Shown here: positions 17,150 to 24,858 of the stretch, in pieces
Numbering within the stretch: position 1 is the stretch's first letter
Layout of the letters: each line of letters opens with the position of its first letter
Notes under the pieces: generated by a model
What the model saw: only the letters and a program-made list of their open reading frames with translations
Databases searched by the model: none
What the model was told of the DNA's origin: nothing
Translations under genes and position numbers: made by a program
Source: Hymenobacter sp. BT559
GTDB lineage: Bacteria; Bacteroidota; Bacteroidia; Cytophagales; Hymenobacteraceae
DNA length: 64,000 bases
Direction: 5' to 3'
Assembly: GCF_016427535.1 (NCBI RefSeq)
Contig: NZ_JAELXV010000001.1
Span: 1,302,001-1,366,000 of the forward strand

Positions 17150-19660
17150 CTACCGCACGCCTAGCTTTTTCATGCGGGCCTCTAGGGTGGTGGGCTTGAT
17201 GCCCAGCAACATGGCTGCGCCGCCGGGGCCGCGCACGCGGCCACCAGCCTGGGTCAGGGCCGCCACGATGGCCTCGCGGGCGGCATCAGCGAAGGGGCGC
17301 ACCGGGGCGGGGGCTAGGGGAGCGGGCTCGGTGGAGGTGAGGGGCTCGGCCAAACTCAGGGTGGGCGAGCGGGCCATAATGGCCGCGCGCTCCAGCACGT
17401 GCTCTAGCTCGCGCACGTTGCCGGGCCAGGAATAGGCTAGCAGCTGCTGGGCAGTGTCGGCGGCCAGGCCGGTGAGGGGCTTGCCTAGCTTTTTGGCGAA
17501 GCGGTGCAGGAAGTGCGTGGCCAGGGGCAGGATGTCTTCGGGGCGCGCGCGTAGGGGCGGCACGGCCAGCGGAAACACGTTGAGGCGGTAGTAGAGGTCG
17601 GAGCGGAAACGGCCCGCGGCCACTTCCTGCTTGAGGTCGCGGTTGGTGGCCGCCACGATGCGCACATCCACCGCGATGGGGCCGCGGCCGCCCACGCGCT
17701 CAATCTCGCGCTCTTGCAAGGCGCGCAGCAGCTTGGCTTGCAGCTCTAAGGGCAGCTCGCCGATTTCGTCCAGAAAAATGGTGCTGCCGTCAGCTAGCTC
17801 AAACTTGCCCAGGCGCTTGTCGGTCGCCCCAGTGAAGCTACCTTTTTCGTGCCCAAATAATTCGCTCTCAATTAAGTGTTGTGGCAGGGCGGCGCAGTTC
17901 ACTTTTATCATGGTGCGGCTAGCCCTGGCCGATAGCTCGTGCACGGCCCGCGCCACCAGCTCCTTACCGGTGCCGGTTTCGCCGGTTATCAGCACGGTGG
18001 CATCGGTGCCAGCCACCAGCCCTAGGCTGCTGAACAGCGCCTGCATGGCTGGGCCCGTGCCGATGATTTCGCCGATGTTGTAGGTGGTGCGAATTTCCTC
18101 AGCCAAGTAGGTATTCTCCAGAGCTAACTGCTGCCCTAGGGTCTTGATGCGTTCGAAAGCCAGCAGGTTTTCGAGGGCCAGCGCCAGCGGGCGGCTGAGT
18201 TCTTGTAGTAGACCCAGGTCGCGGGTAGTGTAGGCGTAGGGGGCGCGGCTGGCCACCACCACGGCCGCCACGGGCCGGCCCTGCACAGCCAGCGGCACAT
18301 ACATCGACGAGCGCAGCCCTAGGTACTCGCCGTAGCGCCGAGCCACGGGGTTGCGGGCCCGGCGGGCCTCGCCGGCCTCGCCCACGTTCAGGGTGGGCTG
18401 CTGCATCAGGGCCTCCAGCTCCAGCATGGCTTGCTGCCAGGCCAGGCGGGCGGCGGCATCGGGCAGGTGCACAAACTCGGCGGCAGGCAGCAGCCGGAAG
18501 CTGCCGTCGGGCTGGCGGCTGGCATGGATGCCGTCTTGCACAGTACCTAGCACGCGGTCGACGCCGTGAAGCGTGAGCAGGTCGAGGGGCAGCACCGGCT
18601 GCAAGGCCTGGGCCACGGCCGGGGCAATGGCTTCCAGCTCGCGGCCATTGCGGAAGGCGCTGACCAGGGCTAGCTCGGCTGCTTTCTGGCGGCGGCGGGC
18701 TTCTATTTCCTCGCACACCAGCAGGTTGTCGAGGGCTAGGGCTAGCTGTGGTAGCAGCAGTTCTACGGTGGCGTACTGCTCGGGGGCAAAGGCCGCGGGG
18801 TCGGGGCTGGCTAGCTGTAAGCTCGTGAAGGAGTGGCGCTTGAGCAGTACCGGAAACACGGCCAGCGCCCGCGCCCCAAACGCCTCGCGGGCGGTACGGG
18901 CCGTGCGTTGGGTGCGGCACAGTTCCTCGAAGGCCGCCCCGGCGAAGGTGCCCGTTTGCTCGCCCACCTCGTCGGGCGGCTGCTCGGTGAGGCGCTGCAG
19001 CAGCGCGTCGGGTGCGTCGGGGCCCAGCAGCCGCAGCGGGGGCACCTTCTCGAACACGCCGGCGGCATTCTTGTGCAGCACCACCCAGTAAAAAGCTTGT
19101 TCCTCGGGCAGCCCAATGCGCAAACTGAGCAGGGTGAAGGGCACCAACTGGTCGAGCTGCGTGGCAATGGCCTGGCTCAGCTCATCGCGGTTGTGCAGGC
19201 GCGCAATGGCATTGTTGACAGCTACTTGCAGCTCGCGCTGCCGGCGTAGGCGGGCCTCCTCGCTGTGGGCGTGGCGGTAGCGGGCCAGCTCCAGCGCCGC
19301 CAGCACGTCTTTCTCCCGAAAGGGCTTGTTGAGGAACCCTAGGGGCTGCGTGACCTGCGCGGCGGCCAGCACCTCGTCGTTGAGATTGGCCGAGAGGAAT
19401 ACGAACGGAATCTGGCGCTCGTGCAGCCAGCCGGCCAGGTCCAGGCCACTTTCCGGACCTTTCAGAAAGATATCGAGCAGCACCACGGCCGGCGGGGCGT
19501 CGGTCAATAGCTGCCGGGCCTCGGCGGCCGTAGCGGCCATTCCCAGCACCGCGTAGCCAGCCTTAGTGAGGCGCCGCCGCAGGTCGTCAGCCACGATAAA
19601 CTCGTCTTCGACGATGAGCACGGTGGCTAAAGGTTCGGTAGGCGAGGAGGTAAGCGACAT
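17150..19660 (-). CDS. Response regulator-GAF-AAA sigma-54-dependent transcriptional activator
   Basis: The 836-residue protein starts at ATG 19660 ([20 protein letters not shown]). Domain order is a receiver domain (about 14-130, phospho-Asp in [10 protein letters not shown]), a long GAF-like sensory region (about 150-500) and a sigma-54 AAA+ ATPase. The ATPase has Walker A GETGTGKE, the loop [15 protein letters not shown], Walker B FLDEIGEL and the sensor segment [12 protein letters not shown] Fis-type helix-turn-helix lies at the very C-terminus ([16 protein letters not shown]). The sigma-54 contact loop is GSFTGA, as in FhlA-like activators, instead of GAFTGA. No kinase partner is adjacent. 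The frame continues upstream to 19843, but the extension runs through an operator-like AT-rich region and is rejected. Confidence 0.9.
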   Translation of the reverse strand: MSLTSSPTEPLATVLIVEDEFIVADDLRRRLTKAGYAVLGMAATAAEARQLLTDAPPAVVLLDIFLKGPESGLDLAGWLHERQIPFVFLSANLNDEVLAAAQVTQPLGFLNKPFREKDVLAALELARYRHAHSEEARLRRQRELQVAVNNAIARLHNRDELSQAIATQLDQLVPFTLLSLRIGLPEEQAFYWVVLHKNAAGVFEKVPPLRLLGPDAPDALLQRLTEQPPDEVGEQTGTFAGAAFEELCRTQRTARTAREAFGARALAVFPVLLKRHSFTSLQLASPDPAAFAPEQYATVELLLPQLALALDNLLVCEEIEARRRQKAAELALVSAFRNGRELEAIAPAVAQALQPVLPLDLLTLHGVDRVLGTVQDGIHASRQPDGSFRLLPAAEFVHLPDAAARLAWQQAMLELEALMQQPTLNVGEAGEARRARNPVARRYGEYLGLRSSMYVPLAVQGRPVAAVVVASRAPYAYTTRDLGLLQELSRPLALALENLLAFERIKTLGQQLALENTYLAEEIRTTYNIGEIIGTGPAMQALFSSLGLVAGTDATVLITGETGTGKELVARAVHELSARASRTMIKVNCAALPQHLIESELFGHEKGSFTGATDKRLGKFELADGSTIFLDEIGELPLELQAKLLRALQEREIERVGGRGPIAVDVRIVAATNRDLKQEVAAGRFRSDLYYRLNVFPLAVPPLRARPEDILPLATHFLHRFAKKLGKPLTGLAADTAQQLLAYSWPGNVRELEHVLERAAIMARSPTLSLAEPLTSTEPAPLAPAPVRPFADAAREAIVAALTQAGGRVRGPGGAAMLLGIKPTTLEARMKKLGVR

Positions 19661-19712
19661 AAGCAAAAGGGGCAGAAAGACCCCACATAGTATCCAATAA
19701 ACTCCAAAACAG

Positions 19713-19749
19713 GCCTCCAATATACTGGGTGCTCCAATATATTGGAGGC
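19713..19749. promoter_or_regulatory. Operator-like repeats: CTCCAATATA direct repeat and 16-bp palindrome
   Basis: CTCCAATATATTGGAG (19732-19747) is a perfect palindrome. Its half-site CTCCAATATA also occurs 16 bases upstream (from 19716), so gcctccaatata and tatattggaggc form a larger inverted repeat (19713-19724 / 19738-19749). A weaker copy, TATCCAATA, lies near 19691. It sits in the divergent region before the sigma-54 activator (minus) and the AraC regulator (plus), in AT-rich DNA, and looks like a dimer-binding site. Confidence 0.55.
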
Positions 19750-19883
19750 TATAGGATGGCTCTATTAATAAATGGTGTATGCACAAAATATTGATAATCA
19801 ATATAATATGAGGGAGTAGTCTTGTGGGCCGGCAAGCTGGCACTGTCCTGGCAACTAGCTAGAGCACACCCTCTTTTTATCCC

Positions 19884-20759
19884 GTGTCTAATTCAGCCAT
19901 TCTACCTCCCGAGCCGCTACACATTGCGGAATGGGCAGCTACCAGTGGCCCATTGCCGGCCCCCTCTTCTGGCTACCTGGCGTTGTTGCTCGCGCTTGAG
20001 GATGCCGGGACCTGCCACAATAGGGAAGGCGTCACCCTTGCGTGTCCGGCCGGTACGCTGCTGCTACTCGGCTCCGCCGACTGCTGGCAGCTCGACGCCC
20101 AACGACCCACCCGCCTAGCCTGGTTGTGCTTCTCGCTAGACTACCTGGCTAGCCAAACCGCCGGCCACGCTGAGGCGGCCGACTGGCAGCAGCTGCAAGC
20201 GCGCGGGCCGGCCCTAGGGTCGGCCGGGCACCTAGCGGCCACTAAGGTGCCGCCCGCACTAGCGGCTCTGCTCACGCTGCTGGTCGATTGCTACGATGGG
20301 CGTCGCGGTGTGGCCCAAGACGCACTGGCTAACCCTTTAGTTGGCACGGTGCTGCGGGCCCTAGGTCCGCTGCTGGCGCCTGCCCAGCCAGAGCCAGCTG
20401 CTACCCACGCGGCGAGCGTGGTGCGGCAGGTGCTGGCCTACATTCGGCGGCATGCGGCGGCGCCCGAGCGGCTGCACCTAGGGCACCTGGCCCAGGAGTT
20501 TGCCTATTCGCCCTCGCACCTGAGCGCCTTGTTTCGGCAGCATATGCGCGAGCCGCTGCACCAGTACATCGTGCGCCACCGGCTGCAACTCGTAGAAAAT
20601 CAGCTGCAAGCCAGCGTGCTTACCGTGTCGCAAATCGCCGATGAGCTGGGCTTCGTGGACGTGTGTCATCTCAACAAGCAGTTTAAGAAGCGCTACCATC
20701 TCACGCCCACCGAGTACCGGCGACAGCGCAGGCGCCCTAGCCCCCTGAGCTACGCGTAA
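19884..20759 (+). CDS. AraC-family transcriptional regulator
   Basis: This 291-residue protein begins at GTG 19884 (MSNSAILPPEPLHIAEW). The N-terminal half resembles a cupin-like sensor of AraC regulators. The C-terminal ~100 residues carry two helix-turn-helix motifs (LHLGHLAQEFAYSPSHLSAL and LTVSQIADELGFVDVCHLN) and the ending FKKRYHLTPTEYRRQ. The hydrolase and dioxygenase genes follow on the same strand after 70 bases, so it may control them. It is also divergent from the sigma-54 activator, with shared operator-like repeats between them. Confidence 0.85.
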   Translation: MSNSAILPPEPLHIAEWAATSGPLPAPSSGYLALLLALEDAGTCHNREGVTLACPAGTLLLLGSADCWQLDAQRPTRLAWLCFSLDYLASQTAGHAEAADWQQLQARGPALGSAGHLAATKVPPALAALLTLLVDCYDGRRGVAQDALANPLVGTVLRALGPLLAPAQPEPAATHAASVVRQVLAYIRRHAAAPERLHLGHLAQEFAYSPSHLSALFRQHMREPLHQYIVRHRLQLVENQLQASVLTVSQIADELGFVDVCHLNKQFKKRYHLTPTEYRRQRRRPSPLSYA

Positions 20760-20831
20760 GGCTTTTGCGCTGACCGCGCTAGCTCGCTTTCTCTTATGAT
20801 TTCTCGCCGGCCGCGTAGCCGGCCTCCCCTT

Positions 20832-21461
20832 ATGCATGACGCCCCCATCACCCTAGCCGGCCAGCCGCTGGCCTCGGCTTCTAAGGCTCTCATTTTACTG
20901 CACGGCCGCGGCGGCAGCGCAGCCGATATCCTGTCGCTGGCCCGCTACCTGCCGGTGGCCGACTATGCCCTGCTGGCCCCGCAGGCCACCGGCCACACCT
21001 GGTATCCGCAGTCATTCCTGGCCCCGCCTGCTCACAATGAGCCCTACCTGACGGCGGCCCTAGGGGCCGTGGGCCGCGCCGTGGCGCTGGCCGGCGGCCA
21101 CGGCATCGTTCCCGAAAACGTGTACCTGCTGGGCTTCTCGCAGGGCGCTTGCCTCACCCTAGAATACGCCGCCCGCCATGCCACCCGCTACGGTGGGGTA
21201 GTGGCCTTCACGGGCGGCCTGATTGGCGACCGGCTATACCTCGAAAACTACGCCGGCGACTTTGCGGGCACACCCTGCCTGCTGGCCAGCGGCGACCCCG
21301 ATGCGCATGTGCCCGCCACTCGGGTGCGTGCCTCCACGGCCCTGCTCACTACCCTAGGGGCCGCCGTCACGGAGCAGATTACGCCCGGCATGGGCCACAC
21401 TGTTACGCCCCAGGAGTTGGCCCTGGCTAGCCAGCTAATTTTCAAGCAGCCTGCTTCTTAA
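20832..21461 (+). CDS. MhqD-like carboxylesterase/phospholipase family hydrolase
   Basis: This 209-residue alpha/beta hydrolase starts at ATG 20832 (MHDAPITLAGQPL). ATG 20796 is possible but adds an Arg/Pro-rich leader not seen in the family. It has ILLHGRGGSAADI for the oxyanion hole, GFSQGACLTL with the nucleophile Ser, Asp in SGDPDAHVP and His in GMGHTVTP, a full triad. It is followed after 36 bases by a VOC-type ring-cleaving dioxygenase, the same pairing as MhqD/MhqO of Bacillus subtilis, which act on hydroquinone-type electrophiles. A quinone or catechol detoxification role is inferred from that pairing. Confidence 0.8.
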   Translation: MHDAPITLAGQPLASASKALILLHGRGGSAADILSLARYLPVADYALLAPQATGHTWYPQSFLAPPAHNEPYLTAALGAVGRAVALAGGHGIVPENVYLLGFSQGACLTLEYAARHATRYGGVVAFTGGLIGDRLYLENYAGDFAGTPCLLASGDPDAHVPATRVRASTALLTTLGAAVTEQITPGMGHTVTPQELALASQLIFKQPAS

Positions 21462-21497
21462 GTTTCATTTTCATCTTACTTCTTTCCCCTTAGCTCT

Positions 21498-22433
21498 ATG
21501 GAACCTCGTATTCTGGGCCTGCACCACGTCACGGCTATCGCCGGCAATGCGCCGCGCAACTACGATTTTTACACCCGCGTGCTAGGCCTGCGCATGGTTA
21601 AGAAAACCGTCAATTTCGACGACCCTGGCACCTACCACTTCTACTTCGGCGACGAAACTGGCTCGGCTGGCACCATCCTCACGTTTTTTCCTTGGGAGCA
21701 CATTACGGCCGGGCGGCGCGGCACTGGGCAGGCCACCGAAATCGGCTACTCGGTGCCGGCCGGCAGTTTTGATTTCTGGATGAAGCGCTTCGACGCCAAT
21801 GGCGTGACCTACAACAAGCCGAGTGAGAAGTTTGGCGAGCGTTACCTGACCTTCCTTGACCCCGACGGGCTGAAATTTGAATTGATAGAGTCGAAAACAC
21901 CCGACACGCGCACGCCCTGGACCACGCCTGAGGTTAGCGCTGAGGTGGCTACTAAGGGCTTCCATACCGTCACGCTCACGCTGGCCGACCCCGCCCGCAC
22001 GGCCGAGATTTTGACCGACGTATTTGGTTACACGCTGCTCGAGCAGCACGTCAATCGCAGCCGCTACGTGACCGATGCGGTGCCGACCGCGCAGTACATC
22101 GACCTGGTGGCTGCCCCCGGCGAGGCCCGCGCCATCACGGCTGGCGGCTCGGTGCACCACATTGCCTTTCGGGTGAAAGACGACGAAGCCGAACTATACT
22201 TTCGCCGAAAGCTCGTGGCCAAAGGCTTGCAGCCTACGCCTCAAATTGACCGCGACTACTTCCACTCGGTGTACTTCCGCGAGCCGGGCGGCGTGCTCTT
22301 CGAGCTGGCTACTGATAACCCCGGCTTCACGGTCGATGAGCCGCTGGCCGAGCTAGGCACCCACCTGATGCTGCCCACCCAGCACGAGCACTTGCGCACG
22401 CAGCTAGAGCAGCGCTTGCCCCCGGTGGGGTAG
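21498..22433 (+). CDS. MhqO-like ring-cleaving dioxygenase (VOC/glyoxalase fold)
   Basis: This 311-residue protein is built of two vicinal-oxygen-chelate modules. The first has ILGLHHVTAIAG, giving the first metal His, and LTFLDPDGLKFELIE, giving a metal Glu. The second has GFHTVTLTLADP, GGSVHHIAFRV and FREPGGVLFELATDNPGF. This matches the MhqO/YdfO group of iron-dependent extradiol-type dioxygenases. It follows the hydrolase gene by 36 bases, so the two are co-transcribed. The likely role is opening methylhydroquinone- or catechol-like rings, with the hydrolase acting on the product. Confidence 0.87.
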   Translation: MEPRILGLHHVTAIAGNAPRNYDFYTRVLGLRMVKKTVNFDDPGTYHFYFGDETGSAGTILTFFPWEHITAGRRGTGQATEIGYSVPAGSFDFWMKRFDANGVTYNKPSEKFGERYLTFLDPDGLKFELIESKTPDTRTPWTTPEVSAEVATKGFHTVTLTLADPARTAEILTDVFGYTLLEQHVNRSRYVTDAVPTAQYIDLVAAPGEARAITAGGSVHHIAFRVKDDEAELYFRRKLVAKGLQPTPQIDRDYFHSVYFREPGGVLFELATDNPGFTVDEPLAELGTHLMLPTQHEHLRTQLEQRLPPVG

Positions 22434-22465
22434 CCTAGCGCAGTCAGTTTTTATCAGCCGCAGGG

Positions 22466-22517
22466 CCCTAGGTGGGCGGCGTACCCAGTAGCTACCGGGT
22501 ACGCCGCCCACCTAGGG
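22466..22517. repeat. 21-bp perfect inverted repeat with CCTAGG ends
   Basis: Arms 22466-22486 and 22497-22517 are exact reverse complements (ccctaggtgggcggcgtacc…). The loop itself contains the palindrome gtagctac, so the whole stem could extend to about 26 bases. It lies 32 bases after the dioxygenase stop and 28 bases before the next gene. It has no T tract. It is either a terminator-like hairpin or a structured leader of the fucosidase mRNA. Confidence 0.7.
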
Positions 22518-22544
22518 TGCCCAGCCACACCCTACGCTCACGCT

Positions 22545-23969
22545 ATGTCCTCCACGAGTTTTTCACGCATTCTTCTACTTGCTGGCTCGCTGTTGCAGCT
22601 GGCTTGGCCCACCGCCGCCGTAGCGCAATCGGCCGCGCTGGCCAGCGCCCCGCTGCCCCTAGGGCAGTTGCAGCAGCAGTTCGTGGATTTGCGCTTCGGG
22701 ATGTTTATTCACTTCAACATCCCGACCTATATGAACCAGGACTGGCCCGACCCGGACGCGTCACCAACCTTGTTCAACCCGAAGAAACTCGATGCTACGC
22801 AGTGGGCCCGGGCGGCTAAGTCGGCTAACATGAGCTACGGCTGCCTCACCACCAAGCACCATAGCGGCTTCTGCATCTGGGACACCAAGAGCACCGATTA
22901 CAGCGTGATGCACAGCCCCTATAAAAAGGACGTGGTGCGGCAGTTCACGGACGCCTTTCGGGCCAATGGCCTGAAGGTCATGCTCTACTACTCCATCCTG
23001 GACACGCACCACAAGCTGCGGCCCAACCAGATTACGCCCGCCCACATTGCCATGATTAAGACGCAGCTGACCGAGCTGCTGACGAACTATGGCAAGATAG
23101 AGGCCCTGATAATCGACGGCTGGGATGCCCCGTGGTCACGCATTTCCTACGACGAGGTGCCCTTCGCCGACATCTATACCCTTGTCAAGTCGCTGCAGCC
23201 CGACTGCCTGGTAATGGACCTGAACGGCGCCAAATACCCCGCCGAAGGACTGTACTACACCGACATCAAAACCTACGAGATGGGCGCCGGCCAGCGCCTG
23301 GCCCCCGGCAGCAAGCGCATGCCTTCGCTGGCCTGCTTGCCCATCAACAGCGCTTGGTTTTGGAAAACCGACTTTCCCACCGTGCCCGTGCGCGACCCCG
23401 CCAAGCTGGTGCAGGAAACCCTGGTGCCACTCAACGAAAACAGCTGCAACTTCATCCTGAACGTAGCGCCCAACCGCGACGGACTGATTGATGCTAACGC
23501 CCTAGCCGGGCTCAAGGAAATCGGTAAACTGTGGAAAAACCAGGGGCCTACCACGCCACTCACGCCGCTTGAGCCACCCATCATAGCCAGCAACCTGGCC
23601 AAAAACCAAGCGGCCAACTCCAGTTGGAGCGACGACATGAACATCATGGACTTCGCCAACGATGACGATTATCGCACCAGCTGGCAGTCCAACAAAACAG
23701 TGCAGCAGCCATGGTACGAAATCGACTTCAAGAATGAGCGCAGCTTCAACACGGTGGTAGTGGCCGAGGAGAAAGCCAACATCAGCGGCTACACCCTCGA
23801 CTACTGGAACGGCGTGGCCTGGCTGCCGCTGTTTGAGGGCCGCAATGGCGACCGCATCAAGCTGCACCGCTTCAATCGGGTGTGGGGCAGCAAGGTGCGC
23901 ATGCAGATTAAGGCCTCTGACCACCAGCCCTCCATCGCCGAGTTTCAGGTGTTTGACGAGCGACGCTAG
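22545..23969 (+). CDS. GH29-type alpha-L-fucosidase with discoidin-like C-terminal domain
   Basis: This 474-residue exported protein has a signal peptide (RILLLAGSLLQLAWPTAAVAQ). The GH29-like barrel shows FVDLRFGMFIHFNIPTY, LTTKHHSGFCIWDT with the active-site His pair, and ALIIDGWDAPW with the candidate nucleophile Asp. After about residue 340 comes a beta-sandwich (SSWSDDMNIMDFANDDDYRTSW… to the end) resembling an F5/8 type C carbohydrate-binding module. It differs clearly from the other GH29 in this window (shorter barrel, IHFN instead of IHWG), so it represents another subfamily. The convergent ThuA-like gene and the GH127 gene nearby suggest plant glycan use. Confidence 0.85.
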   Translation: MSSTSFSRILLLAGSLLQLAWPTAAVAQSAALASAPLPLGQLQQQFVDLRFGMFIHFNIPTYMNQDWPDPDASPTLFNPKKLDATQWARAAKSANMSYGCLTTKHHSGFCIWDTKSTDYSVMHSPYKKDVVRQFTDAFRANGLKVMLYYSILDTHHKLRPNQITPAHIAMIKTQLTELLTNYGKIEALIIDGWDAPWSRISYDEVPFADIYTLVKSLQPDCLVMDLNGAKYPAEGLYYTDIKTYEMGAGQRLAPGSKRMPSLACLPINSAWFWKTDFPTVPVRDPAKLVQETLVPLNENSCNFILNVAPNRDGLIDANALAGLKEIGKLWKNQGPTTPLTPLEPPIIASNLAKNQAANSSWSDDMNIMDFANDDDYRTSWQSNKTVQQPWYEIDFKNERSFNTVVVAEEKANISGYTLDYWNGVAWLPLFEGRNGDRIKLHRFNRVWGSKVRMQIKASDHQPSIAEFQVFDERR

Positions 23970-23985
23970 GGCCGCCTAGGTATAG

Positions 23986-24729
23986 CTACTGGCCCATGGC
24001 GTAGCGCAAGCCACCTAGCAAGTGGCGCTGAAACAACGAGTCGGCGTAGTTCTCGGGCAGGTGGCCGCCGGCTGTGTAAAAGGCGCGCCCCCCGCCGTAG
24101 GCGTGGTACCAGGCAAAGGGGTGCTGCTGGCCATTGATACCCCCGGTGTAAGACGTTTCATCTACGGTGGCCAGCACCCGCAGGTCGGGCGCGATATCGC
24201 GGAAGTTGTACCACTCATCGGTGCGCTGCCACCGTGCGGGCAAGAAGCTGGTCGCGGGGTGTTTGGCATCAGTGACGAGCACGGTGGCGGGCTGCACCTG
24301 GGGGTGGCTCTTGAAGTAGGCGCCCACCAGCTTCCCGTACCAGGGCCAGTCATACTCGGTGTCGGAGGCCGCGTGCACGCCCATAAACCCGTGGCCCTGC
24401 CCGATGTAGCGCTCGAAGGCCGCCTGCTGAGCCGGGTCTAGTACGTCGCCGGTGGTATTGAGAAAAACAACGGCGGCGTAGCGGCGCAGCGTGTCGGCCA
24501 CAAAGCGCGAGGCCTGCAAAGTGGTATCTACGCGGAAATTGTGGGCGCGCCCTAGCTGCTGAAAGGCAGCCAGGCCAGCGGGAATAGAGGCGTGGTGGAA
24601 GCCTTTAGTTTTGTAGAAAACCAGCACGGCCGGCCGCTGGCTACCCTGCGGCGACTGCGGCAGCTGGTACGAGCAGCCGCTAGCGAATAGGCTGGCTAGC
24701 AGCAGCCAGGGGCGGTAAGAAAAGCGCAT
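23986..24729 (-). CDS. ThuA-like domain lipoprotein
   Basis: This 247-residue protein has a lipobox (LFASGC, Cys19). The body is a class-I glutamine-amidotransferase-like ThuA fold: VLVFYKTKGFHHASI, VVFLNTTGDVLD, GFMGVHAASDTEYDWPWYGKLVGAYFKSHP and FAWYHAYGGGRAFYTAGGH. ThuA domains take part in disaccharide (trehalose, sucrose) metabolism in rhizobia, with poorly known chemistry. In Bacteroidota they are frequent near glycoside hydrolases, as here. It is convergent with the GH29 gene, 16 bases apart. Confidence 0.85.
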   Translation of the reverse strand: MRFSYRPWLLLASLFASGCSYQLPQSPQGSQRPAVLVFYKTKGFHHASIPAGLAAFQQLGRAHNFRVDTTLQASRFVADTLRRYAAVVFLNTTGDVLDPAQQAAFERYIGQGHGFMGVHAASDTEYDWPWYGKLVGAYFKSHPQVQPATVLVTDAKHPATSFLPARWQRTDEWYNFRDIAPDLRVLATVDETSYTGGINGQQHPFAWYHAYGGGRAFYTAGGHLPENYADSLFQRHLLGGLRYAMGQ

Positions 24730-24768
24730 AGAGCTACAGAAAGGACTGGTAGATTTCTAATTAAAACA

Positions 24769-24797
24769 CGACTGCCGCCCGTTGGTGGCGGCAGTCG
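24769..24797 (-). terminator. Terminator of the GH127 gene
   Basis: cgactgccgcc (24769-24779) pairs perfectly with ggcggcagtcg (24787-24797). Read on the minus strand the stem is followed by a T-rich run (tgttttaatt). It lies 62 bases after the GH127 stop codon. Confidence 0.7.
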
Positions 24798-24858
24798 GCT
24801 TCGGCAGTGGGTGGTAGGCACACCCTAGCAAAGCAGCAAGGTAGGCCTCCCTAGGTGG

